DNA of 64,000 nucleotides from Thermohalobaculum sp963700775. GTDB lineage: Bacteria > Pseudomonadota > Alphaproteobacteria > Rhodobacterales > Rhodobacteraceae. Within the stretch, counting starts at the first letter, position 1. Each line of letters starts with the position of its first letter. Location: NCBI GenBank assembly GCA_963700775.1, contig CAVOYU010000001.1:1-64000 (forward strand), read 5' to 3'. Under the pieces are notes generated by a model that worked only from the letters and a program-made list of their open reading frames with translations, did no database searches and was not told the DNA's origin. The translations under genes were made by a program, and so were the position numbers. Of this stretch, positions 16,378-27,354 are shown in pieces.

Positions 16378-17687
16378 ATGAGTTTGTCGTCGATCGCTCA
16401 ATGCCGGTGTTGCGGGTCTGTCGGTCAATGCGACCCGGCTTGCGGTGATCTCGGACAATATCGCCAACTCATCGACCCATGGCTACCGCCGCGCCGACGT
16501 GGACTTCGCGGCGCTGGTGACGCCCTCGTCGTCGAACGCCTATTCCGCCGGCGGCGTGACCGTCGCCACCTACCGCGACGTGGACTTCGGCGGGTTCGCT
16601 GATCTCGACCGGCAACTCGACCGACATCTCGATCTCCGGGCGCGGCATGCTGCCGGTCACCACTGCCGAGTTGGTCGGACTCAGCGTCATCGAGCGGCCG
16701 TTCCAGATGGCCCCGACCGGCGCCTTCTCCCGCGACGAGGAAGGCTATCTGATCACCCGCAGCGGCCTCGCGCTCCTTGGCTGGCCGACCGACGCCGATG
16801 GCGCGCTCCTCGGCCCGGTGGTGCGCGAGAGCCCGGCCAGCCTGGTGCCGGTGCAGATCTCGCCGTTCCTCACCGTCTCCGAGCCGACGACCGAGATCAA
16901 CCTCGGCATCAACCTGCCGGCGGGCGCGACCGAAGCCGGTGGCACCGGAGACAGCTACGAGACCACGCTCGAGTATTTCGACAGCGTCGGCCGCAGTCAC
17001 CAGATGCGGGTCGAGTTCACACCGGTCGTGCCGGCGACCGGCAGCAGCAACCAGTGGCGGGCCTCGTTCTACGACAGCGTCACCAGCACCACTGTGCCGG
17101 TGGCCGAGATCGACCTCGAATTCGACGCGACCCGCACCGGCCGCGGCGCTCTGCTGGCGGTGACCCCCATCGGCGCCGTGCCTGACGACGCCCTCACCGG
17201 CACCGCCCAGGTCACCGTTGCCGACGGGCCGATCGACGTCTTCATCGGCGCCCCGGGGGTCAATGGCGGGCTGATCCAGCTCGATTCGCCCTTTGCGCCG
17301 GTCAACGTCTCGAAGAACGGCGCCCCTGCCGGCAACCTGCAGACCCTCGAGTTCAGCGACGCCGGCGTCCTGCAGGCAATCTACGACACCGGCCAGGTCC
17401 GATCGCTTTTCCAGGTCCCGCTGGTCAACGTGCCCAACCTCAACGGCCTGACCGTGATGGACGGCCAGTCCTTCGCGCCATCGGCCGACTCCGGGGGGAT
17501 CTATCTCTGGGATGCCAATACCGGGCCGGTCGGCGGGATCGTCGGCTTTGCGCTGCAGGAAAGCTCGGTCGACGTCGCCCGCGAACTCACCGACCTGATC
17601 CAGACCCAGCGCGCCTATTCCTCGAACGCAACCACCATCCGCACCGTCGACGAGATGCTGCAGGAGACCACAAACCTGAAGCGGTGA
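16378..17687 (+). pseudogene. flgE: Flagellar hook protein FlgE, frameshifted near the start
   Basis: The ATG at 16378 (AAAGG upstream) starts MSLSS, and after one shift near 16392 the N-terminal rod/hook motif follows (AGLSVNATRLAVISDNIANS, then THGYRRADVDFAALV). A second shift near 16592 (one extra G) leads into the long frame to TGA at 17685-17687, which ends with the C-terminal helix DVARELTDLIQTQRAYSSNA common to FlgE/FlgK-type axial proteins. With both bases corrected, about 435 residues would build the hook. The operon's earlier genes are absent to the left, where the accessory region begins. Confidence 0.85.
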
Positions 17688-17742
17688 CGGCTGACGCCGC
17701 AATGGCGCGGGCCGTCCCCGCAGCGAACACCAGGGTGACGCC

Positions 17743-19212
17743 ATGTCGATCTCGAGTGCCCTCCAGAACGCCATCAGCGGCCTGACCGCCACCGGAGCGC
17801 GCGCCGGGATCACCTCGGGCAATCTCGCCAATGCGCTGACCGAGGGCTATGCCAGCCGCTCGGTGGCGCTGACCTCCACGGTCATTGGCGGCTACGGCAC
17901 CGGCGTCGCGGTGGCCGGGATCGACCGGGCCGAAAGCCCGGAGCTGACCTCGGCGCGCCGGATCGCCGATGGCGACCTCGCCGGCGGCGAGGCGCAGCTC
18001 GGCGCCCTGACCCGGCTCGAGCGCAGCCTCGGCGCCACTGGCGACGCCGATTCGCTGACCGCCCATCTGGCAAGGTTCGAGGCGGCGCTGCGCAACCTGG
18101 CCGGGACGCCGGAGCTTGCGCCGCGCCAGACCGCCGCAGCCATGGCCGCCGGCGATGTGGCCGCGAAGTTCAACCGGATATCGACCGAAAGCACGCGCGT
18201 CCGCCAGACCGCCGACGACGAGGTCGCGCGGCTCGTTTCGGAGGTGAACTGAAGCCCTGACCACGATCGCGCGCCTGAACCGCCAGATCCAGATCTTCTC
18301 CGCCTTGGGCCGCGACACGTCCGGACTGGTTGATCAGCGCGAGATGCTGATCGACCGGGTGGCTGCGGTGGTGCCGATCCGCGAGCATCGCCGCGACGGT
18401 GGCGTGGTCGAACTCGACGACCGCCCAGGGGCTGAGCTGGTCGATACCCGCGCCCAGCGGATCGAGTTCACCCCGAGCCCGGTGATCACGCCCGCGATGC
18501 GTTATGACGGCGGCGCCGGCGCGCTTTCCGGCCTGACCCTGAACGGGGCCGACATCACTCCGGGCGGCCCCGGCAGCCAGGCCATCGCCGGCGGCGCGCT
18601 CGCCGGCCAGTTCGCGGTGCGCGACCGGCTCGCCCCCGCCCTGTCCGACCGCGCCGACGCGCTCGCAGGCCGAGCTCGCCGGACGGCTTCGCCGGCGGCG
18701 CCCCGCCTCGACCCCACCGTCGCTCCCGGCGAGCCCGGGCTGTTCACCGACGACGGCAACCCCATCGACCCACTGAACTGCCCGCCGGTCTGGCCGGCCG
18801 TCTTCGCGTCAACGCGCTTGCCGACCTCCGCCGGCGGCGACGCGGCGCGCCTGCGAGACGGCTCGGCGCCGCAAGCCCCGGCCCTGCCGCCAACGGCGCC
18901 TGCCGCGGCGCCATGCTCGATGCCCTGACCGCCCCCGCCGGCCGGAGCGATTCCGGGTGACCGGCGCTGCCCGGTCACCGGCGCCGCCGCGGCGATGACC
19001 GAGCTCGCCGCCTTCGACCGGGTCTCGGCCGAGGCCGACGTCGCCGCCTTCTCCGGCAGCCGCGCGACCCTGGCCGCCGCCGAGGCCGAGGCGCTGGCGT
19101 CGACAACGACGCCGAGCTGCAGGCGCTGATCCGGATCGAGCAGGCCTACGCGGCCAATGTGCAGGTGATCCAGGCCGCGTCGCGGATGATGGACCGTCTG
19201 ATGGAGATCTGA
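17743..19212 (+). pseudogene. flgK: Flagellar hook-associated protein FlgK (HAP1), multiply frameshifted
   Basis: The first 169 codons are open (MSISSALQNAISGLTATGAR, then GNLANALTEGYASRSVAL), the N-terminal axial-protein motif. After 18250 the protein continues in another frame (ARLNRQIQIFSALGRDTSGL, then DQREMLIDRVAAVVP). Further breaks come after 18670 and again near 19000 to 19100, and it ends AELQALIRIEQAYAANVQVI followed by MMDRLMEI with TGA at 19210-19212. At least four shifts are needed, so the hook-filament junction protein cannot be made as read. It starts 55 bases after flgE and ends four bases before flgL. Confidence 0.83.
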
Positions 19213-19216
19213 CCCC

Positions 19217-20230
19217 ATGACCTTCCCGCTCACCGGCTTCCCGCCCCAACCGCGCCCCGACCTGATGGCGCGCCTGATCGCCGATCTGCGCGGCCGCGCC
19301 GATGCCGCGCGGACGGAGGCGGTGACCGGCCGCCGCGCCGACCCGGCCCATGCCCTTGGCGGCCGAATTGGCGAGGCGCTGGAGATCGAGCGGGCACTGG
19401 CCGAGGCCGGGCAGTTCCGCGAGATCATCGACCTCGCCGGGGCCCGCGCCGGGGTCACCCAGGCCGCACTCGAGGCGTTGCGCGGCCTGGCGGTCGATCT
19501 CGCCGCCAGCGGCCAGACCTCGCTGGACACCAGCCTCTCCCCGGCCCGCATGGCCGTTTCGGCCTCGGCACGGGTGGCGCTCGGCTCGGCGGTCTCGGCG
19601 CTCAATTCGAGCTTCGGCGGGCGCAGCCTGTTCGCCGGCGACGGCGGCGGCGGCGCCGTGGCCCCGGCCGAGCTGTTCCTCTCGGCCTCGGCCAACATCC
19701 TCGAAGCCGGACCGACCGCCGGCGCCGCCTATGCGAGCCTGACTGTCGCCTTCACCGCGGCAGGCGATCTGTTCGACACATCGCTCTACACCGGCGGCAC
19801 CGGCGATGCGCCTGCCACCGAGGTGGCGAAAGGCGAGCGGATCGCGCTCTCGGCCCGGGCAGACGAGGCGCCGATGCGCCATCTCCTGCGCGATCTTGCG
19901 GCGCTGGCCGCCGCCTTCGACCCGGAAAACGCGATCCCCGCCGACGCGCGCGAGGGCATCGCCACTCGGGCAATCGCCGGGCTCCGCGACAATCTCGACG
20001 CGCTCAACGGTATCGCCGCGCGGATCGGCGCGGCCGAGGAGAGGATGGCTTCGGCAAAGGCCCGCCACATGGCCGCGGAAGTCACCTTGGCACTCGCCTA
20101 TAACGGGCTCACCGGCCGCGACCAGTACGAGGCGGCGACCGAGCTCACGGCGCTCGAGGCCCAGCTCGAGACCAGCTACATCACCACCGCCCGTCTCGCC
20201 AACCTGTCGCTCGCCAGCTACCTGCGCTGA
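19217..20230 (+). CDS. flgL: Flagellar hook-associated protein FlgL (HAP3)-like
   Basis: A complete 337-residue flagellin-fold protein. It starts MTFPLTGFPPQPRPDLMARL and ends with the C-terminal coiled segment YEAATELTALEAQLETSYIT followed by ARLANLSLASYLR, which packs with the N-terminal helix in flagellins. FlgL joins filament to hook through FlgK. The Ala-rich middle (residues 90 to 240) is variable. The gene starts four bases after flgK and is followed by flgI. It is unbroken, but without functional FlgE and FlgK it would have no role. Confidence 0.82.
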   Translation: MTFPLTGFPPQPRPDLMARLIADLRGRADAARTEAVTGRRADPAHALGGRIGEALEIERALAEAGQFREIIDLAGARAGVTQAALEALRGLAVDLAASGQTSLDTSLSPARMAVSASARVALGSAVSALNSSFGGRSLFAGDGGGGAVAPAELFLSASANILEAGPTAGAAYASLTVAFTAAGDLFDTSLYTGGTGDAPATEVAKGERIALSARADEAPMRHLLRDLAALAAAFDPENAIPADAREGIATRAIAGLRDNLDALNGIAARIGAAEERMASAKARHMAAEVTLALAYNGLTGRDQYEAATELTALEAQLETSYITTARLANLSLASYLR

Positions 20231-20277
20231 GCCCGATGGAAGCCTGCGGGAGCATGAGGCGCCGGATTGCCCGGAAA

Positions 20278-20318
20278 ATGGCGCAGCGGGACATGGCGCA
20301 GCGGGACATGGCGCAGCG
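20278..20318. repeat. 15-bp tandem repeat upstream of flgI
   Basis: The unit ATGGCGCAGCGGGAC occurs twice in full and once in part, end to end, between flgL and flgI. Each unit carries an ATG, giving several spurious starts in the frame that leads into flgI. Confidence 0.8.
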
Positions 20319-20404
20319 ACCCGGCAGGGCGCGACCGGCCACCGTCTCCCCTGCCGGCCCGGCCTCCGCGTCGCGGCGGCCGGCGGCCAGCACCGCTGCG
20401 GCGC

Positions 20405-21514
20405 ATGGCCGCCGCCCTGTTCGGCCTCGCCGTCGCCGTTGCCGCCTCCCTTGCCGTCCCGCCGCCCGTCGGTGCCGCACCCAGGATCAAGGATCTGGTC
20501 GAAGTCGAGGGCGTGCGCGGCAACGACCTGGTCGGCTACGGGCTGGTGGTCGGTCTCGACGGCTCCGGCGACAGCATCCGCAACAGCCCCTTCACCGAAG
20601 AGGCGCTCTCGAACCTGCTCGAGCGCCTCGGCATCAACATCGCCGGCGAGAGTGTCCGCACCAGGAACGTCGCCGCGGTGATCGTCACCGCGACGCTACC
20701 GCCCTTCGCCCGCGCCGGCGGCCGCATCGACGTCACCGTCTCGGCCATCGGCGACGCCAGGAGCCTGCTCGGCGGCACCCTGGTGATGACCCCGCTCAAC
20801 GCCGCCGACGGCGAGATCTACGCCGTCGCCCAGGGGCCGATCATCGCCGGCGGGATCAGCGCCTCCGGCGAGGCCGCCACCACGCAAATCGGCGTGCCGA
20901 CCGCCGGAGCGATCCCGGGCGGCGCCAGGGTCGAGCGCGAGATCGCCTTCGTCTTCGCCAACATGGCGCAGATCCGCCTGGCCCTGCGCGAGCCGGACTT
21001 CACCACCGCCCACCGGATCGAGGCGGCGATCAACGCCAGCCTCGGCCAGCAAGTGGCGCGGATGAGCGACGCCGGCACGGTGGCGCTCGATCTTGGACTC
21101 GCGGGCGAGAGCCCGGCGCGGCTGATCAGCCTGATCGAGAACATCGCAATCGCCCCGGCGACCAAGGCCCGGGTCGTGGTCGACCAGCGCTCCGGCACCA
21201 TCGTGCTCGGCGCCGACGTGACAATCAGCCGGGTCGCCGTCGCCCAGGGCAGCCTGTCGATCCAAGTAACCGAATCGCCGATCCCCTCGCAGCCGAACCC
21301 GTTCTCCGACGGCGAAACCATCGTGGTGCCGCGCACCGCGATCGACATCAACCAGGGCGCCGAGAATCGGATGGCGCTGGTCGAGGGCAATGTGACCCTC
21401 GCCAACCTGGTCGACGGGCTGAACGCGCTCGGCGTCGGGCCGCGCGACATGATCGACATCCTGAAGGCGATCAAGGCCGCCGGCGCCCTGCACGCCGAAC
21501 TGGTGGTCCAGTAG
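20405..21514 (+). CDS. flgI: Flagellar P-ring protein FlgI
   Basis: A 369-residue periplasmic protein of normal FlgI length. I choose the ATG at 20405 because it begins a good signal peptide (MAAALFGLAVAVAASLAV, cleavage after VGAA near residue 25) directly before the conserved start RIKDLVEVEGVRGNDLVGYG. Later FlgI landmarks are NVAAVIVTATLPPFARAGGR and, at the end, LVDGLNALGVGPRDMIDILK then ELVVQ. The in-frame ATG at 20267 would add an Arg-rich leader and is unlikely. FlgI forms the P ring round the flagellar rod. It is the last gene of the flagellar run, convergent with rluC. Confidence 0.92.
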   Translation: MAAALFGLAVAVAASLAVPPPVGAAPRIKDLVEVEGVRGNDLVGYGLVVGLDGSGDSIRNSPFTEEALSNLLERLGINIAGESVRTRNVAAVIVTATLPPFARAGGRIDVTVSAIGDARSLLGGTLVMTPLNAADGEIYAVAQGPIIAGGISASGEAATTQIGVPTAGAIPGGARVEREIAFVFANMAQIRLALREPDFTTAHRIEAAINASLGQQVARMSDAGTVALDLGLAGESPARLISLIENIAIAPATKARVVVDQRSGTIVLGADVTISRVAVAQGSLSIQVTESPIPSQPNPFSDGETIVVPRTAIDINQGAENRMALVEGNVTLANLVDGLNALGVGPRDMIDILKAIKAAGALHAELVVQ

Positions 21515-21784
21515 CACCGGATGCAAGGCGAAGGAAACACGGGCGAAGGTTAAAACAGGGCCAAGGGGCAAGAAAGGCACAGCGCAAGTCCGGTACGATG
21601 CAAAGAAAGCGGTGGCGACCGAGGCGCGGGCCCGCTTGGGGCGCGCGTCCGGGTCGGGGACCGGGTCCCCGATCAAGATCCGAGGGGCCCCACGTTCCGA
21701 GGCGCCTGCCGCGAAGGGCGGCAAGGGACGGCGCGAGACGCTGAGGGCGCATCCGACCCGCGGCGGCGCATCCCCTTCGCTGCC

Positions 21785-22828
21785 TTACCCCTCGCCGAAC
21801 GGCGTCTCCGGCAGGTCGGCCAGATCCCAGCCCAGAAAGGCGAAGGTCCGGGCCATGTGCTCGGGCAGTGGCGCGGCGAAGGTCAGTTGCCGCCCGGTGA
21901 CCGGATGCGGCAGCGTCAGCCGCGCCGCGTGCAGGTGCAGCTTGCGGCTGAGCGCGCCGCCGAGGCCGGCGCCCCAGCCGCTGCCCTCGTTCTCCTGGCT
22001 CCGGCCGCCATACTTGCCGTCACCGGCGATCGGGCAGCCGAGCGCCGCCATGTGGGCGCGCAGCTGGTGGGTGCGTCCGGTCACCGGCCGCAGCGCCACC
22101 CAGGCGGCGCGTCTGCCGGCGGCGGCGATCACCCGGTAATCCGTGGTCGCGTTCCGGGCGCCCTCGGTCGCGGCGACCTCGTCCGGGTGGACGGTCCGCA
22201 TCCGCTCGCCCTCGCCGCGCCCGCCGGCCTTCACCAGGCCGTAGCGGATCGTTCCCCGGGCCGGTTCGGGCCGGCCGGCAACGACGGCGACATAGATCTT
22301 CTCGACCGCCCGCGAGCGGAACATCCGCCCGAGCTCGACCGCCGCCTTGCCGGTCCGCGCCAGCACCATGAGCCCGGAGGTGTCCCGATCGAGCCGGTGC
22401 ACCAGGCGCGGGTCCTCGTCGCGGCCGAAGCGCAGCGCCGGCAGCATCGCGCCGAGATGACGCACCTGCTTGCTGCCTCCCTGCACCGCCAACCCGGGCG
22501 GCTTGTTGATCACGATCATGTGGTCGTCGCGCCAGATCACCGCGGCGCCCAGCGCTTCGGCCTCGGCCCGGTCCGGGCCGGCCGGCGCCGCAGGAACCGG
22601 CCGCTCCGGCAGGTCCCCGGGTTCCGGCAGCGGCGGCACCCGCACCACCTGGCCGGGCGCGACCCGGGTCGAGGCCCTGACCCGGCCGCCATCGACCCGG
22701 AGTTCGCCCTTGCGGCAGAGCTTCTCGAGCCGACCCTGGGAGATCTGCGGGAACAGGCGGCGGAACCAGCGGTCGAGCCGCTGTTCGGCCTCGTCCGGCC
22801 CGATGGTCAGGTGCTGCACCTCGCTCAC
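21785..22828 (-). CDS. rluC: 23S rRNA pseudouridine synthase, RluC/RluD family
   Basis: A 347-residue enzyme with an N-terminal S4 RNA-binding domain (about residues 12 to 65, LDRWFRRLFPQISQGRLEKL) and the catalytic RluA-type domain with HRLDRDTSGLMVLART, whose Asp attacks the uridine. The later motifs GRTHQLRAHMAALGCPIAGD are also present. It is expected to modify uridines in 23S rRNA helices; RluC (955, 2504, 2580) is the usual name for the S4-containing alphaproteobacterial form, though RluD-type sites are possible. The start is a GTG at 22826-22828 overlapping the crcB stop (GTGA), which gives the first residues SEVQHLTI. Earlier ATGs in the frame lie inside crcB. Confidence 0.88.
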   Translation of the reverse strand: MSEVQHLTIGPDEAEQRLDRWFRRLFPQISQGRLEKLCRKGELRVDGGRVRASTRVAPGQVVRVPPLPEPGDLPERPVPAAPAGPDRAEAEALGAAVIWRDDHMIVINKPPGLAVQGGSKQVRHLGAMLPALRFGRDEDPRLVHRLDRDTSGLMVLARTGKAAVELGRMFRSRAVEKIYVAVVAGRPEPARGTIRYGLVKAGGRGEGERMRTVHPDEVAATEGARNATTDYRVIAAAGRRAAWVALRPVTGRTHQLRAHMAALGCPIAGDGKYGGRSQENEGSGWGAGLGGALSRKLHLHAARLTLPHPVTGRQLTFAAPLPEHMARTFAFLGWDLADLPETPFGEG

Positions 22829-23211
22829 TGGCCCCAGAGCCCCCGCGCCAGCGCCAACCCGGCCCAGAGCCCGCCGATCGACAGCACGACCGAACCGCCG
22901 ATATAGCCCGCCGCCGCCAGGTTGCGGCCGCGCTCGATCAGGAACAGCGCATCCAGGGAATAGGCCGAGAAGGTGGTGAAGCCGCCCAGCACGCCGGTCA
23001 TCAGGAACGGGCCGAACCGGCCCCAGCTGCCCGGAAAGCGGTCCATCATCGCGACCGCGGCAACCCCCATCGCGAAAGAGCCCGCCACGTTGACGATCAC
23101 AGTTCCCCAGGGGAAGCCATGCCCCAGCGCCCGCCCGGCCCATGCCACCGTCGCGTAGCGCAGCGACGCCCCTAGCGCGCCCCCCAGCGCCACCATAAGG
23201 ACCTTCTCCAT
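22825..23211 (-). CDS. crcB: Fluoride ion channel CrcB/Fluc
   Basis: A 128-residue protein with four membrane segments and the Fluc signatures GGALGASLRY (residues 10 to 19), GTVIVNVAGSFAMG with the pore asparagine, and GGFTTFSAYSLD with the phenylalanine/threonine pore motif. It works as a dual-topology dimer that lets fluoride leave the cell down its gradient. It begins 12 bases after rarA and overlaps rluC by four bases, so it is translated from the degP-rarA-crcB-rluC message. I see no fluoride riboswitch upstream. Confidence 0.93.
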   Translation of the reverse strand: MEKVLMVALGGALGASLRYATVAWAGRALGHGFPWGTVIVNVAGSFAMGVAAVAMMDRFPGSWGRFGPFLMTGVLGGFTTFSAYSLDALFLIERGRNLAAAGYIGGSVVLSIGGLWAGLALARGLWGQ

Positions 23212-23223
23212 CGCACCCCCCGA

Positions 23224-24566
23224 TCAGTCGCCGCCGCGTTCGCGCCTGAGCTTTGCGAACCAGGCCATGCGCTTCATCATCTCGCGCTCGAAGCCGCGCT
23301 CGACCGGGCGATAGAGTGCCGGCCGCGCCATGCCTTCGGGGAAATAGTCCTGCCCCGAAAACCCGTCCTCGGCGTCATGATCATAGGCATAGCCGGCGCC
23401 GTAGCCCATCTCCTTCATCATCCGGGTCGGCGCGTTCAGGATATGGTCGGGCGGGGCCAGCGAGCCGGTGCGCGCCGCGATCTTCCGCGCCGCGCCATAG
23501 GCGGTGTAGGCGGCGTTCGATTTCGGGGCCAGCGCCATGTAGATCACCGCCTGCGCGATGGCGAGCTCGCCCTCGGGCGAGCCGAGCCGTTCGTAGGTCT
23601 CCCAGGCGGCCAGCGCCTGGCGCATCGCCTCCGGATCGGCCAGGCCGATGTCCTCGACCGCCATCCGGGTGACCCGGCGCGCAAGGAAGCGCGGGTCCTC
23701 GCCCGCCTCCAGCATCCGCGCCAGCCAGTAGAGCGCGGCATCCGGGTCCGAGCCGCGCACCGACTTGTGCAGGGCCGAGATCAGGTTGTAGTGCTCGTCC
23801 CCGGTCTTGTCGTAGACCGGCGCCCTGCGGTTCAGCCGGCGGCCGAGATCGGCAGGGCCGAACGGCGCCGGTCCCGAAGCCGCTGCACCTGCTCGGCGAG
23901 GTTCAGGAGCGCCCGCCCGTCGCCGTCGGCCATCTCGATCAGCGCCGCGCGCGCCTCGGCGGTCAGCGGCAGGCGCGGCCCGTCCTCGGTCTCGGCGCGC
24001 TGCGCCAGGATCAGCTCGAGGTCCTCAGCGTCGAGGCGCTCGCAGCACGCATCACCTGCGCCGCGACTGAGCAGCGCCGCGTTGAGCTCGAAGGAGGGGT
24101 TCTCGGTCGTCGCCCCGACCAGCACGATCACGTCCCGTCTTCCATGTGCGGCAGGAAGCCGTCCTGCTGGGCCTTGTTGAAACGGTGGATCTCGTCGACG
24201 AACAGCAGCGTGCCCCGGCCCTGGCCGTGGCGCAGCCTGCGCCGCCTCGAACACCTTCCGCAGGTCGGCGACGCCGGTGAAGATGGCGCTGATCTGCACG
24301 AAATGCAGATCGGTCTCGGCCGCCAGCAGCCGCGCGATGGTGGTCTTGCCGACGCCCGGCGGCCCCCAGAGGATCAGCGAGGACGAGCTTGCCCGCCGCC
24401 AGCATGTCGCCAAGCGGCGGCCCTCCGTGCAGCAGCTTGTCCTGCCCGACCACCTCCGCCAGCGGCGCGGGCGCAGCCGGTCGGCCAGCGGGTGCGGCGC
24501 GCTTCGGCCCTTGCCGCCCGGCGCGGCGGCGGGGCTGTCCGGCGGACGGTCGAAGAGGTCGGTCAT
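23224..24566 (-). pseudogene. rarA: Replication-associated recombination protein RarA (MgsA), frameshifted
   Basis: The start MTDLFDRPPDSPAAAPG, the Walker A loop LILWGPPGVGKTTIARLLA (near 24350) and VQISAIFTGVADLRKVFEAA identify the AAA+ ATPase. VLVGATTENPSFELNAALLS is sensor 1, and the C-terminal half (ALYWLARMLEAGEDPRFLAR, then RMMKEMGYGAGYAYDHDAED) is open from 23760 to the stop. Breaks occur near 24470, 24385, 24235, 24150, 24060 and 23840. RarA acts at stalled replication forks and is dispensable in bacteria, so true loss is possible, but the many single-base breaks could also be sequence errors. It starts 18 bases after degP. Confidence 0.85.
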
Positions 24567-24584
24567 CGGGCCCGTCTCCCCGCC

Positions 24585-25985
<1,401 letters not shown>

Positions 25986-26071
25986 GGATCGGCCTCCTGA
26001 CGCGGCGGTTTCCCTGCCGCATAGTTAGGGACTTGGCTGCCCGCCGCCAAGCTTGCGCCCGGCTTCGGAGA

Positions 26072-26779
26072 TCAGAGCGAGCGCAGCAGCAGCGCCAGGC
26101 CGGCCGCGCCCGAGACCGACAGCATGGCATGGCGCGCCGCCCGGGGCGAGAGTCTCCCCGCGAGCCGGCGCCCGGCCAGATAGCCGAGGCCGACCCCCGG
26201 TAGCAGCAATGCGCCTCTGCGAAGCTCTTCGAGTCCGAGGAGGCCGGTCAGCCAGAGCGATCCGAGCGCCAGGAAGCAGCCGAACAGGAACACGCCCGCC
26301 ATGGTGGCGCGCACCTTCTCCGGATCCTCCCGCTGATAGAGGATGATCAGCGGCGGGCCGTGCATGGCGGCGATGATCCCGACCGCGCCGCCGACGGAAG
26401 CCGCCGCCAGCAGCCGCAGCCGGGTGATGGCTATCGGCGGGGTGAACAGGCTGGCGCCGACCGCCACGATGATGATGGCGCCGATCAGCACGCCCAGGCC
26501 CTCGCCGCCGATCAGCGCCAGCACCCCGGCTCCGGCAAGGGTGCCGATCACCAGGCCGATGGCCAGCGGCGGCGCTTCGGCCGGCTCCAGGGCGGCGCGG
26601 CCGCGATGCATGATCGCGACCGAGAGCAGGATGTTGCAGACCAGCATCGGCGCCGGCACCCAGGCCAAGCTGATCAGCGCCAGAAGCGGCACCGCCACCA
26701 TGGCGAAGCCGACCCCGGTCGAGGCCTGCAGCGCCGCGGCGGCGAAGATCACGACGTTGGCGGCGATGGCTTCCAGCAT
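26072..26779 (-). CDS. TauE/SafE-family (TSUP) membrane permease
   Basis: A 235-residue protein with about seven to eight hydrophobic segments and the family pattern LQASTGVGFAMVAVPLLALI near the N-terminus. The repeat half contains VGGAVGIIAAMHGPPLIILY, in which GPP is typical of TSUP proteins. Members move sulfite, sulfoacetate or other organosulfur anions; the substrate here is unknown. It lies 26 bases after rplQ in the same direction, so it may be read through from the ribosomal operon. Confidence 0.85.
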   Translation of the reverse strand: MLEAIAANVVIFAAAALQASTGVGFAMVAVPLLALISLAWVPAPMLVCNILLSVAIMHRGRAALEPAEAPPLAIGLVIGTLAGAGVLALIGGEGLGVLIGAIIIVAVGASLFTPPIAITRLRLLAAASVGGAVGIIAAMHGPPLIILYQREDPEKVRATMAGVFLFGCFLALGSLWLTGLLGLEELRRGALLLPGVGLGYLAGRRLAGRLSPRAARHAMLSVSGAAGLALLLRSL

Positions 26780-26805
26780 CGTCGCCGCGCCCTTTCAGCG
26801 GGAGA

Positions 26806-27228
26806 TCACTCTTCCTCGGCGGCCTCGGCGGCCGCGATGCGGGCCCGGTCGCCGGCGCCCTTCGCTGCGGGGTCCCGGTCGACCAGCTCGACGATCCCCA
26901 TCGGCGCCATGTCGCCGTAACGGAAGCCCGCCTTCAGCACCCGGGCATAGCCGCCCTGCCGGTCCTTGTAACGCGCTCCCAGGATCGCGAACAGCTTCTC
27001 GACCGCCGCCTCCTGGCCGATCCGCGAGGCCACCAGCCGGCGCGCATGCAGGTCGCCGCGCTTCGCCAGCGTGATCAGCTTCTCGACGTAGGGCTTCAGC
27101 TCCTTGGCCTTCGGCAGCGTGGTCTTGATCTGCTCATGCTCGATCAGCGAGCAAGCCATGTTGGCGAGCATCGCGCCGCGATGCTCGGAGGTGCGGTTCA
27201 GCTTGCGGTAGCCATGACCATGGCGCAT
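26806..27228 (-). CDS. rplQ: 50S ribosomal protein L17
   Basis: A 140-residue protein with the L17 core MRHGHGYRKLNRTSEHRGAM and LIEHEQIKTTLPKAKELKPY. It binds 23S rRNA near the exit tunnel. The C-terminal 20 residues (DPAAKGAGDRARIAAAEAAE) are a lineage-specific Ala/Glu tail. It is the last gene of the alpha operon and is separated from rpoA by a 126-base spacer containing a terminator hairpin. Confidence 0.96.
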   Translation of the reverse strand: MRHGHGYRKLNRTSEHRGAMLANMACSLIEHEQIKTTLPKAKELKPYVEKLITLAKRGDLHARRLVASRIGQEAAVEKLFAILGARYKDRQGGYARVLKAGFRYGDMAPMGIVELVDRDPAAKGAGDRARIAAAEAAEEE

Positions 27229-27310
27229 GTCGTCGTCTCCTTTATACTTTGTCCGGCCGCATCTAGCGGCGGCCTCCTTGGGGCAAGTGCCCGGAGTGAT
27301 GGGCTTGAAA

Positions 27311-27340
27311 ACCCACCCTGCGAGTTGCCGCAGGGTGGGT
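27311..27340 (-). terminator. Hairpin terminator between rpoA and rplQ
   Basis: A perfect 11-bp stem ACCCACCCTGC/GCAGGGTGGGT with an 8-base loop, followed in the minus direction by TTTTC. It lies 14 bases after the rpoA stop and would reduce or end transcription before rplQ. Confidence 0.75.
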
Positions 27341-27354
27341 CTTGGCCCGTCGTC

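Noticed and set aside
21515..21784. A bidirectional terminator between flgI and rluC.
   Set aside because: A 9-bp stem at 21652-21674 exists, but no T-tract follows on either strand, so I did not list it as a terminator.
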